DNA of 64,000 bases from assembly GCA_964388665.1 (NCBI GenBank), contig CAYMBJ010000004.1, forward strand, positions 41,869-105,868, given 5' to 3'. This document shows, piece by piece, positions 8,421 to 16,975 of the stretch; the first letter of the stretch is position 1; every line of letters starts with the position of its first letter. Below the pieces are notes generated by a model. It was not told the origin of the DNA. It saw only the letters and a program-made list of their open reading frames with translations, and searched no databases. A program made the translations under genes and the position numbers. The DNA comes from CALCCV01 sp964388665. Lineage in GTDB: Bacteria > Bdellovibrionota > Bdellovibrionia > Bdellovibrionales > Bdellovibrionaceae.

Positions 8421-9377
8421 TTAAATGCCACAGGCAAGGACATATCCGTACTGTCGCTCAAATTCACTCGTGTTGTGATTCCAGCAAGATGCGCTTCCCG
8501 AAATCACAGTGGCCGCAGCGAGCTGGGTTCCTTTTTTGCACTTCACTCCTTTTGCCAAACCCTTTTTGAACTGAGGCAATGCTTTGCATTTAAGGGCCTT
8601 GACCTCAAAATGATCAATCAGATTTGACTTTACTTTTAGGCTCGCGGTCTTTACCCCACTGCCAACATTATAAATGTTTTTCAATTTCGAAGACTGTGCG
8701 GCAAATGCCCTTGGCGAAAAGTACACAACAATAGCCTCAAGAAAACTGGCCGGTTGCGGCACAAAAAAGGCACTTCGATAGCCGTCGATCGCATTGATAA
8801 ATTTTTCCAATGTCTGATTGGCAAACTTCGTCAATTTCTCTTCCTCGCGGAGCTTTTTGTCCGCCGCCTCCACCATGCCAACTCCCTTATACCAATCCAT
8901 AATAAAATTCATTTTAGAAATTTCACGAGCAGAACTCTGCCATGACTTCATTGCCGCCTCGTTGGAATCCAAGATAGGGGTGAGAGCCTTCACCACACCT
9001 TCCAAGAGCTGACGCTTATCGAGTTCATTCAGAACAGTGTTCTGATAAATCAATCGAGCGGAATGCTCTGCCAGCGCTCCCATAGTTTCATACTGTCGAA
9101 ATACATCCTTAGCCTTGTAATCGACATCGCCGATTTTGCCCTTTGTTCCCGTAAGTACCTCGGCAACATATTCATATTTTCCACTTGAGCCGCCACTATT
9201 TTGCTTTCCACTAGAGTTATTGTTGGAACTGCGATCAATGACTCCGTCTCTCTCGAGCGCATTGCCAAGACTCCTTGCCATTGCTGAGGGAACAGCACCA
9301 TGAGAAACCTGAGCAAACAGAACAAAAACTGCAAAGCCCGCAAGACTCAAACCACTGTTAAAGATTGACCGCTTCAT
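8421..9377 (-). CDS. Secreted protein of unknown function
   Basis: 318 residues from the ATG at 9377, preceded by AAAGGAGT and starting a signal peptide (MKRSIFNSGLSLAGFAVFVLFAQVSHGA). The ORF extends upstream without a sensible ribosome site. After cleavage comes a Ser/Asn/Gly-rich linker (about residues 50-70), a helical region, a hydrophobic helix near residue 205 (PASFLEAIVVYFSPRAFA), and a C-terminal domain with five Cys (KCKALPQF, KCKKGTQ, SCWNHN, LACGI). No family recognised. It is followed by the unlinked lipoprotein gene at 8228. Confidence 0.7.
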   Translation of the reverse strand: MKRSIFNSGLSLAGFAVFVLFAQVSHGAVPSAMARSLGNALERDGVIDRSSNNNSSGKQNSGGSSGKYEYVAEVLTGTKGKIGDVDYKAKDVFRQYETMGALAEHSARLIYQNTVLNELDKRQLLEGVVKALTPILDSNEAAMKSWQSSAREISKMNFIMDWYKGVGMVEAADKKLREEEKLTKFANQTLEKFINAIDGYRSAFFVPQPASFLEAIVVYFSPRAFAAQSSKLKNIYNVGSGVKTASLKVKSNLIDHFEVKALKCKALPQFKKGLAKGVKCKKGTQLAAATVISGSASCWNHNTSEFERQYGYVLACGI

Positions 9378-9878
9378 TTTACAACTCCTTTTTAAGTTAT
9401 TTTTATTAATTGAAGACACCCTTCCGCCGGTGGACGTTTTGTCTCGCACCCCGATTCTAAAAAGACCGCCTTGTACAAAAACAAAATTGCAATCACATTA
9501 CCAATTTTTTTGTCTGTATGAATTCGGTTTTAATTTGACCTGAACACTCAGCTTGAGAATTAATCTCGACATGAGTCAGCTTGACGCCTCAATTTGAAAA
9601 TTCTTCTCAGCACGGGCCGAACTCTATTCTGACAACCGCTTCCAAAAATCGGCAATCACTGATCAGGCCATTTAATACTATCCAGGCCATTTGCTTGTGG
9701 ACCAAGTTCGTTGAATGAGTTCAACCAGTAGTTCTGTCGAACTTATAGACGACTGTATTTCGGTCCGCGCAAGACTATGACCAATATATTCTGAAGACGC
9801 AGATAATGAGCTCCAGAATCTATTGGATTCAATTTGACAGACCATCGAATGCGCGAAATTTGCATACAATGTCTGTAT
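9378..9878. other. 500-bp divergent intergenic region
   Basis: The spacer between the divergent genes starting at 9377 and 9879. I see no convincing gene, RNA motif or terminator. A CAGGCCATTT sequence occurs twice (about 9664 and 9684). A similar CTGAYCAGGCCA string occurs upstream of two other genes in the window (61351 and 63151). It probably holds promoters for both genes. Confidence 0.4.
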
Positions 9879-10838
9879 ATGATGAACTTATATAAAGCGA
9901 CAGGTCTCATTTTCTTGGTGCTTCAACTAGAATCAGTTCAGGCTGCACAACCCAATACAAGCTCATCTCAGCTGAACTCATCTGCGCCTTCGCAAAATTC
10001 TTCATCATTGAGCAATCCATACTACCGACCCAACGATTCTAAAAGAGTGGCAAACAAATACAGGCAAGTTCTGCGCACGCCCAAAAAGACCGCTTTTAAA
10101 ATGGACACGGCCTTAGAGTGGGGTCGCTTGGTCAATGCCGATCGCAATGCCGAGCCCGAAAGCGACTCCGCTTCCAGTTATTTATACACATTGCTAGTGC
10201 CTCGCTATGAGTTTGGCGGGCCCTATGTTTTAGGTGCGCAGATCGAAGCCACTGTTAACCAATTGAACTCAAGCAAGCCAACATCTGATTTTGACCTGGT
10301 CAGACCCTATTTTCGCTTCCTGCAGTTCAAATTGGCTTCTGAGGTGACGACCGCAACAACAGCTCGGGTGACTCTCCCGGCCAACAGCACTGCAAGAATA
10401 TCAAAAACCTATCAGGGTGCTCTGAGCCTAGCGCAATCCTTGACCCTAACAAAATGGAACTTCAGCGCCGCGCTCAGTGTGCAACAGTACTATCACGAAA
10501 AACAAAGTGTTTTTGATGAGGACTCTAAAGAGACCTTTAACACGGATCGCTCGCTTGGCCTCGAGCTCAAAAAGAGTTTTCAATTCACCAATAAGATCAG
10601 CCTAGATCTTCAATTTCTCTACGTCGCCTCAAGGGCCTATGACGAAGAACTCAAAGAAAAATTCACACTCATTCAGGGGCTAAATTATGATCTCACTCCA
10701 AAGTTTGGCTTCTATGGGGCGCACGCGCTGGATCGTCCTCTATTTGTCTACGACGACAATGGCAATGCTAAAAACAATTTCGCAATCACTAGCCCAGAAG
10801 AATCCATTCTTGCCATTGGCGTTTACTACAATCTATAA
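9879..10838 (+). CDS. Putative outer-membrane beta-barrel protein
   Basis: About 319 residues; start placed at the ATG pair 9879/9882, which begins a signal peptide (MMNLYKATGLIFLVLQLESVQA). No strong ribosome site is visible, so the exact start is uncertain. A Ser/Gln/Asn-rich linker (residues 25-50) is followed by alternating polar/hydrophobic segments of strand length rich in Tyr, Phe and Leu (FSAALSVQQYY, KISLDLQFLYVAS, SILAIGVYYNL), as in small porin-like barrels. The last strand ends in YYNL rather than the canonical Phe. Predicted outer-membrane location; substrate unknown. Confidence 0.6.
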   Translation: MMNLYKATGLIFLVLQLESVQAAQPNTSSSQLNSSAPSQNSSSLSNPYYRPNDSKRVANKYRQVLRTPKKTAFKMDTALEWGRLVNADRNAEPESDSASSYLYTLLVPRYEFGGPYVLGAQIEATVNQLNSSKPTSDFDLVRPYFRFLQFKLASEVTTATTARVTLPANSTARISKTYQGALSLAQSLTLTKWNFSAALSVQQYYHEKQSVFDEDSKETFNTDRSLGLELKKSFQFTNKISLDLQFLYVASRAYDEELKEKFTLIQGLNYDLTPKFGFYGAHALDRPLFVYDDNGNAKNNFAITSPEESILAIGVYYNL

Positions 10839-10968
10839 TTGAATTATTGAATAACAGATTAGCCGTCCCGGTAATACGAGCGTCCCAATTTGCAACACTT
10901 CCACCATTTGAGTTTATTTTGCCTAGCCCAGGCATTAGACTTTAAGACTCGATGGGGGAATCTAATCT

Positions 10969-12150
10969 ATGAAGAAAATTCTTGTCAGAATGACTGTGCC
11001 GGCATTGGCTCTTTTTGTGATCGCCGGTTTTCAGAACTGCGCACCCGCGCCTCATTCCTCCAGTCCGCAGCTTCAGACCAACTCAGCAAGAATGGATCAA
11101 TACCTCGCAGACTCTGGAACGGAGCTTATGGGAGACATGACCATCCCCCAAGAAACGACCAACTCTTTTGGCGACAAAGATTCGAGCTTCGAGAAAGCCA
11201 CCGGATTTGTCCACTATGGCTCCAGCAAATGGCCTAATGCGCAGCTGGTTTACAAATTTGACTCCAATGTATTGCCCGCTTGGCGAAAGTCCTTTGCAAA
11301 GGCCTGCCAAGAGTGGGCCCAGGGATCAGTACTCACCTGTCGCGAGGCCACACCTAGTGATTCCTACTCTTTGCGAGTTATGGCCGATGACAAACTGGGA
11401 GGCTTTTGCTTTTTGGGTTTCACGCCCCGCACAGATCGCTTGGTGTTTAATCTTCCTTCCAGCCGATGGACACAATATGATATCATTCTTCATGAAGTCG
11501 GGCACGCCCTGGGCCTGATTCACGAGCAACAGCGGCCAGATCGCGACGATTACATCTATGTGGACACATCGAATATTCAGCCCAACTTTGCTCATGCCTA
11601 TGCCAAAGTTTCAACTCGAGATCTCGTCTATGGAACCTATGATTTTGAATCAATCATGCACTACCCTGCGGCCGCCTACTCAAAAAATGGCAAGGCTGTA
11701 ATGACGTCTCGACCCGGATATCCCAATGTCCCGACCAGAAATCCGAGCCGACTTAGCAGCAAAGATCGGCTTGCCATGCAAGAGATTTACGGAGCAAAGG
11801 GAACCTCGGGCGAAAACTCGCCACCTGTTCTCGCCGAAGAAAAACCAAAATCCACGACCAACTCAAATGTTCCCGTGAGCACGACCGAAACCAATGACAC
11901 CACTACAACCACAGGAGTGTATTCTCGATTTGCACGAAGCAGCCTCAGCGGTGGACCGACACTGACGCTCAACCCGACTCCTAATCCTACTCCGAAAACA
12001 GATCAAGGGGACAATCAAGCTCAATCGCAAACGCAAGCCAACGTTCAACAATCTACGCCCACTGCAGATTCAAAAAATAACTCACTGTTACTGGGTCAGC
12101 CTCGACTCACACTTCAACCGATAACCACCTTTAATGGTATCGGGCAGTAA
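10969..12150 (+). CDS. Astacin-family (M12A) zinc metalloprotease lipoprotein
   Basis: 393 residues with a lipoprotein signal (lipobox FQNC, about residue 25). The catalytic domain spans about residues 80-265 and carries the full astacin zinc signature HEVGHALGLIHE (H175, E176, H179, H185) and the Met-turn SIMHY (residues 228-232, with the Tyr ligand). After residue 270 the protein becomes Thr/Pro/Ser/Gln-rich and disordered to the C-terminus. Predicted to be tethered on the envelope and to cut protein substrates there. Ribosome site GGGGGA, 9 bases before the ATG. Convergent with ftsY, with only 6 bases between the stops. Confidence 0.93.
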   Translation: MKKILVRMTVPALALFVIAGFQNCAPAPHSSSPQLQTNSARMDQYLADSGTELMGDMTIPQETTNSFGDKDSSFEKATGFVHYGSSKWPNAQLVYKFDSNVLPAWRKSFAKACQEWAQGSVLTCREATPSDSYSLRVMADDKLGGFCFLGFTPRTDRLVFNLPSSRWTQYDIILHEVGHALGLIHEQQRPDRDDYIYVDTSNIQPNFAHAYAKVSTRDLVYGTYDFESIMHYPAAAYSKNGKAVMTSRPGYPNVPTRNPSRLSSKDRLAMQEIYGAKGTSGENSPPVLAEEKPKSTTNSNVPVSTTETNDTTTTTGVYSRFARSSLSGGPTLTLNPTPNPTPKTDQGDNQAQSQTQANVQQSTPTADSKNNSLLLGQPRLTLQPITTFNGIGQ

Positions 12151-12156
12151 GGCACC

Positions 12157-13359
12157 TCAAGCAAAAAGACTTTCGACAAACTCGGAACGATCAAAAACTC
12201 GCAAATCTCCGAGTTTTTCTCCGATGCCAATCCAACAGATTGGCAACTTCAATTCATGTGAAATGCCAAATGCGACGCCGCCTTTGGCGGAACCATCAAG
12301 CTTGGTCAAAATCACTCCCGTCAAGCCAATGGATTCGTGAAACTGCCGCGCCTGATTCAATGCGTTCTGCCCAGAGTTCGAATCGAGCACAATCCAACAC
12401 TCATGGGGAGCTTCAGGAATCACCTTGGTCATCACTCGCTTTACTTTTTTCAATTCTTCCATCAACGGCGCCTGAGTGTGCAGCCTGCCCGCCGTATCAA
12501 TGATCACCATATCAAAGCCTTGGCTCTTGGCCTTCTGAACCGCATCAAAGGCGACGGCTCCGGGGTCCTTTACGCCTTCTGGAGAGAAGATTTCGACTTG
12601 GGCACGTTCTGTCCAAGTCTTTAGCTGCTGGCTGGCGGCGGCACGAAAGGTGTCACCAGCCGCCACCAAAACCTTGAGGCCATGGTTAGCAAACTTCGCG
12701 GCCAGCTTGCCAATGCTTGTGGTCTTGCCCGCGCCATTGACGCCCACAACCATGATGACCGTTGGACCAGAATCCGCAAATTGAAATGGAAAAAAATCTG
12801 GGTCCTGCATCCCGGTGAAGGCGGAAGGATTGAGAATGTCCCGCAACTCTTGTTTGAGCTTCACTTTGACCTTTGCTTCATCCCGCCAATCTTGATTCTT
12901 CAGTTGCTCTTCGAGTGAGTCGATGATTCGATTTGTAGTCTGTGGACCCAAATCCGCAGTGATCAGAACCTCTTCAATTTCCTCCCTGACGAATTCTTTA
13001 TTTGAAGCAAAGACCAATTTTAGGCGGCCCCACAAATGGGACTCGGTTTTTTTAAGCGCCTCTTTGAGTGAAGTCTCCTTAGCCACTTCGGCCTGAGTCT
13101 GCCGAAAGCTCGCAGGCGTCTGTGCTGGCGACGGTGCTGGCGACGGTGCAGGCGACGATGCCAACCCTGGTGCTTCTTGTTTGGCATCGCTCTCTTCACT
13201 GGCGACACCATTGCTTACGATGTTCGCAGAACTGCTCGTCGCCGTGGCTTTTTTAGTTTGGCGACGGCGAGAGACAACGACAAAAACCACGAGCAAAAAC
13301 AGCAAGCCCAAGCCTGCCGCGAAGAGCCACTCAAGAGTGGCTATCTGTTCTGGGGCCAT
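12157..13359 (-). CDS. ftsY: Signal recognition particle receptor FtsY
   Basis: 400 residues. An N-terminal membrane segment (about residues 8-28) is followed by a disordered acidic/Ala-Pro linker that includes a short SPAP repeat encoded by 12-bp units (around 13130-13163), then the NG GTPase domain: P-loop GVNGAGKTT, DTAGR (G3), TKLDG (G4). FtsY docks SRP-bound ribosomes to the SecYEG translocon, consistent with a secretion-heavy cell. The ATG lies one base after the smc stop, so it is the last gene of the glyS-ppdK-smc-ftsY run. An N-terminal transmembrane helix rather than a purely amphipathic domain is seen in several deltaproteobacteria. Confidence 0.97.
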   Translation of the reverse strand: MAPEQIATLEWLFAAGLGLLFLLVVFVVVSRRRQTKKATATSSSANIVSNGVASEESDAKQEAPGLASSPAPSPAPSPAQTPASFRQTQAEVAKETSLKEALKKTESHLWGRLKLVFASNKEFVREEIEEVLITADLGPQTTNRIIDSLEEQLKNQDWRDEAKVKVKLKQELRDILNPSAFTGMQDPDFFPFQFADSGPTVIMVVGVNGAGKTTSIGKLAAKFANHGLKVLVAAGDTFRAAASQQLKTWTERAQVEIFSPEGVKDPGAVAFDAVQKAKSQGFDMVIIDTAGRLHTQAPLMEELKKVKRVMTKVIPEAPHECWIVLDSNSGQNALNQARQFHESIGLTGVILTKLDGSAKGGVAFGISHELKLPICWIGIGEKLGDLRVFDRSEFVESLFA

Positions 13360-13360
13360 A

Positions 13361-16300
13361 TCAATTCAAATCCTGTAGGTTAACGGAGACCATTGTAGAG
13401 ACGCCTTTCTCCTGCATGGTCACTCCATATAGCTTCTTTGCCACTTCCATGGTGTGTTTATTGTGGGTTACCACAATGATTTGTGAGCGCTTGCTCATCT
13501 CGCGCACGAGTTCATTAAATCGAAATACGTTGGCATCATCTAAAGGTGCATCGACCTCATCCAGAAGGCAATATGGCGATGGCTTCACCAAGAAGATCGC
13601 AAACACTAAAGACACCGCCGTGAGGGCCTTTTCACCACCCGACATCAACGAGACGTTTTGCATTTTCTTGCCAGGAGGGCGCGCAATGATCTCGATGCCC
13701 ATCTCTCCAGACTCAGCATCTTCGTGAAGCTCAAGCTTGGCCTCACCACCACCAAAGAGCACCGGAAAGACTTTCGTGAAGCGCTCATTGACCAAATCAA
13801 AGGTCTCTTTAAAGCGCCGCGAACAGATCTTGTTGATCCGATCAATCACTTTGCGAAGTTGATCCTTGGCTTCCACCAAATCATCTTGCTGCTGGGTCAG
13901 AAATGCATAACGTTTTTGAGTGTCATCAAACTCCTCAATCGAAGAGAGATTGACCTCACCCATTTTGTTCATCTTTTCGCGCAACTCTTTGATTTCACGC
14001 TCTGACTCTTGAAGATCAAGCTCTTGACTCGCATACTTTTCTAAAAGATCTGGCAGATTGAGCATATAACGCTCTCGCACCTGATCCACCAAATACTGCT
14101 CTTTGAGTTTGGACTGCTCCAACTGCATTTGCGCTTCGGTCAACTGGCGAAAACGATCTGATTTTTCGCGACTGAGCAGACGCACTTGCTCGTCAAGCTC
14201 ACGACTGCGAGTGAGGTCCTGCTCGTACTCATCTTTAGCGCGACCCACCGCGAGCTTGAGGCTCTCCACCTGCTGGAGCTGCCGCTCAAACTGAATTTTC
14301 TTTTCTTCCATTTGCAGCAGACCCTCGGTCATGGTGACCTCATTGGTCTCTTCCTCTTCCACCATGCGATTGACTGCGATCTCTAACTCCGCCAGTGACT
14401 TTTGAATCAATTCCAGATGCGCCTTTGAAGTTTCCAGTTCTGTGGTCTTTTGCGAAAGCTTTTGTGAAATCAAAGTCACTTCGCTCATCAAGGCATCAAA
14501 GCCATCTTTGGTGGCGTTAAGATCTTGAGTTAAAGTTTCCGTTTCCTGATCCAGAGCAAATTTCTTTTCGCGCGTCTCGCTCAGATTGATTTCCATCTGC
14601 TCGCGACGCGAGCGCAGCTGCTCCAACTGATCCATAAGGCGCACCAATTCACGCTGCTCTTTTGCAAAAGCCGATTCAGAATTGTAGACCTCATTGTCGG
14701 CACGCTCGACATCTTTTTCAAGACTGCGCACTTTGAGGTCTTGCTCTTGCTTTTGCTTTCGCGCGGTCTCAAAGGCCGCCGTTGCCGCCAGCAGATCCTC
14801 TTCAATTTTTTTCAGAGTGGCCTGAGCCAATTGGAGCTTGCCGCCCCACTCCTGCTTGGCCTGAGCGAGCTCTTTGATTTCGCGACGGCGCTTCACAATT
14901 CCGGACTCGATGCCCTCGCCACTGCCTCCGGTGATAATTCCCAAAGTGTCCAGCGTATCACCCTGCAAAGTCACAAAACTTCCAGCAGGCCACTCTTTCT
15001 TGAGTTCAAGAGCCGTACTCAACGAATCAACAATCAGAGTCTGGTTCAACATGCTTTTCAATTTGCCAACAATGGCACCCTCGCCCTTAAGGACATCGGC
15101 AAAGACCGCCTCCACACCGGGCCGAGCTTTCAATTCATTTAATTTATTTGCATCCATCTGGGGTTGCTCAATGTCGGCAGAAATTTGCGACACCTCGGCC
15201 GGCAAAAAGCTCGAGCGCCCCTTGTTGCCGCCGCGCAAATAGTCCAAGGCCTCCATCGATGTTTGAGCATTTTCACAAACCAAAGTTTGCAAGCGGTTGC
15301 CCAGAGCCGCATCCAGTGCCAACTCGTATTCAGACGGAATTTCAAAAAGCTCCGAGAGGGGCTTGAACTCAGGCGTCACTTGGCCATCGGGGTGGAGGCG
15401 TTGCACGCGCTCCGTGCTCCATACCAAAACTGACTTTACACCCTCATCGAATCCTTCAAAACTATTTTGCAGACTCTCCAATCCGTAGAGTCGTGAGGCC
15501 GCCTTGTTGTACTCATCTTTGTACTCTTGAACTTCAAATTGACGATTGGCAACCTGAGATTGGATGTCCTCGCGCAACTTCTCGGATTGACTCAGTTGTG
15601 CTTGAACCTCTTCAAGCACCCTCTGTTCGGTGGCCAGCTCTTCCGCCACACGGCTCTTGCGCCCTTTGAATTCTTCCACCCGAATTTGCAGCTCGGCCAT
15701 GGATTCGTTTTGCGAGACAATGCGCTCGTCAATCTCGCCCTCTTGGCCATTTAAGCTCTGCACCTTTGCATCCAGTGAAGACTGCAGCTGACCAAGGGCA
15801 AAGACCTCACGCCTCTTGGTGGTGAGCTCCTCATCAATCTCCTGAATCTTTTCGTGCGAGGCCTGATACAATTCGTTTTTCAGCTGATGTTCGTTTTGAA
15901 TCTTTTCGTGCTCTTCGGTCAAAAGGGCAATCTTTGAACTGTACACCTCTTGATCGCGAATCAAGAGCGACTGCCGCGCCTTTTGCTCTTCCAGCATGGT
16001 GCCAGTCATTTGCTTGTTGCGCTTGGCCTGCTCCACTTGAAATTTGGTCTCTTGAATTTCTAACTCTTGCTTTTGCAAACTGGATTGCAATTCATAGTGA
16101 GCATTCTGAGCATTGGTGACCGCGGCCTCTTTTTGCAAAAGATCCACGCGCAAACTCTCAAGCTGTGCCTGTGAATTTGCCAGCAATGAACTGTTTTCAC
16201 TGTCTAGGTTTTCGATTTCATGAATGATGGCCTGCGCCTGATCGGCTGCCGTCTGGTGAGTCAGATACTGTTTTGTTGAGAGCCATAAATCCAACTCTTC

Positions 16301-16975
16301 GATCTGTGTGCGCACCTGCCGATAGCGCTCGGCCTTTTGGGCTTGACGCTGCAAGGAGTCCAACTGGCGCTTGAGCTCACCGATGATATCTTGCAAGCGC
16401 AATAAATTTTGATCAGTAGATTGCAATTTTCGCTGTGACTCTTTTTTGCGGGCCTTGAACTTGGTGATTCCAGCAGCTTCTTCGATCAGATGCTTGCGAT
16501 CTTCAGGCTTGGCCGTGATGATTTTACCAATCATGCCCTGCTGAATGATCGAAAAGCCCTTGGACCCGGCGCCAGTGTCCATAAAGATCTCTTGCACATC
16601 ACGAAGCCGCGCTGGCTCTTTATTGATAAAGTACTCACCCTCGCCCGAGCGATGCAGGCGACGTGTCACCATGATCTCTGAATGTTTCAAATATTTGGCC
16701 GGAAAGGGACCGCCGTCATTTTCAAGAGTTAAAGAGACCTCGCACATTCCCATGGGCGAATAGTTCTCGGCACCCGCAAAGATGACGTCTGTCATGGTGG
16801 AGCCCCGCAGATCTTTTGCGGACATCTCCCCCATCACCCAAACCAAACCATCAACGATGTTGGACTTGCCACAGCCATTGGGGCCGACAATTCCCGTTAT
16901 TCCTGCATCAAACTGAATGACCGTTCGGTCCTTGAAGGACTTAAAACCAATCAGATCTAATTTCTTAATCCTCAA
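13361..16975 (-). CDS. smc: Chromosome segregation protein SMC
   Basis: About 1204 residues from a TTG at 16975, preceded by AAGGAAGGG; the ORF runs on to 17062 but those extra residues are antisense to nothing useful and lie inside ppdK. From this start the protein begins LRIKKLDLIGFKSF, the standard SMC N-terminus. Walker A GPNGCGKSN, two long coiled-coil arms, a hinge near the middle (about residues 520-670, with GNRLQTLVCEN and TLQGDTLD), the signature LMSGGEKALTA and Walker B CLLDEVDAPLD are present. Forms condensin with ScpAB and compacts/segregates the chromosome. The TTG overlaps the ppdK TGA stop (ATTGA), implying coupled translation. Confidence 0.97.
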   Translation of the reverse strand: MRIKKLDLIGFKSFKDRTVIQFDAGITGIVGPNGCGKSNIVDGLVWVMGEMSAKDLRGSTMTDVIFAGAENYSPMGMCEVSLTLENDGGPFPAKYLKHSEIMVTRRLHRSGEGEYFINKEPARLRDVQEIFMDTGAGSKGFSIIQQGMIGKIITAKPEDRKHLIEEAAGITKFKARKKESQRKLQSTDQNLLRLQDIIGELKRQLDSLQRQAQKAERYRQVRTQIEELDLWLSTKQYLTHQTAADQAQAIIHEIENLDSENSSLLANSQAQLESLRVDLLQKEAAVTNAQNAHYELQSSLQKQELEIQETKFQVEQAKRNKQMTGTMLEEQKARQSLLIRDQEVYSSKIALLTEEHEKIQNEHQLKNELYQASHEKIQEIDEELTTKRREVFALGQLQSSLDAKVQSLNGQEGEIDERIVSQNESMAELQIRVEEFKGRKSRVAEELATEQRVLEEVQAQLSQSEKLREDIQSQVANRQFEVQEYKDEYNKAASRLYGLESLQNSFEGFDEGVKSVLVWSTERVQRLHPDGQVTPEFKPLSELFEIPSEYELALDAALGNRLQTLVCENAQTSMEALDYLRGGNKGRSSFLPAEVSQISADIEQPQMDANKLNELKARPGVEAVFADVLKGEGAIVGKLKSMLNQTLIVDSLSTALELKKEWPAGSFVTLQGDTLDTLGIITGGSGEGIESGIVKRRREIKELAQAKQEWGGKLQLAQATLKKIEEDLLAATAAFETARKQKQEQDLKVRSLEKDVERADNEVYNSESAFAKEQRELVRLMDQLEQLRSRREQMEINLSETREKKFALDQETETLTQDLNATKDGFDALMSEVTLISQKLSQKTTELETSKAHLELIQKSLAELEIAVNRMVEEEETNEVTMTEGLLQMEEKKIQFERQLQQVESLKLAVGRAKDEYEQDLTRSRELDEQVRLLSREKSDRFRQLTEAQMQLEQSKLKEQYLVDQVRERYMLNLPDLLEKYASQELDLQESEREIKELREKMNKMGEVNLSSIEEFDDTQKRYAFLTQQQDDLVEAKDQLRKVIDRINKICSRRFKETFDLVNERFTKVFPVLFGGGEAKLELHEDAESGEMGIEIIARPPGKKMQNVSLMSGGEKALTAVSLVFAIFLVKPSPYCLLDEVDAPLDDANVFRFNELVREMSKRSQIIVVTHNKHTMEVAKKLYGVTMQEKGVSTMVSVNLQDLN

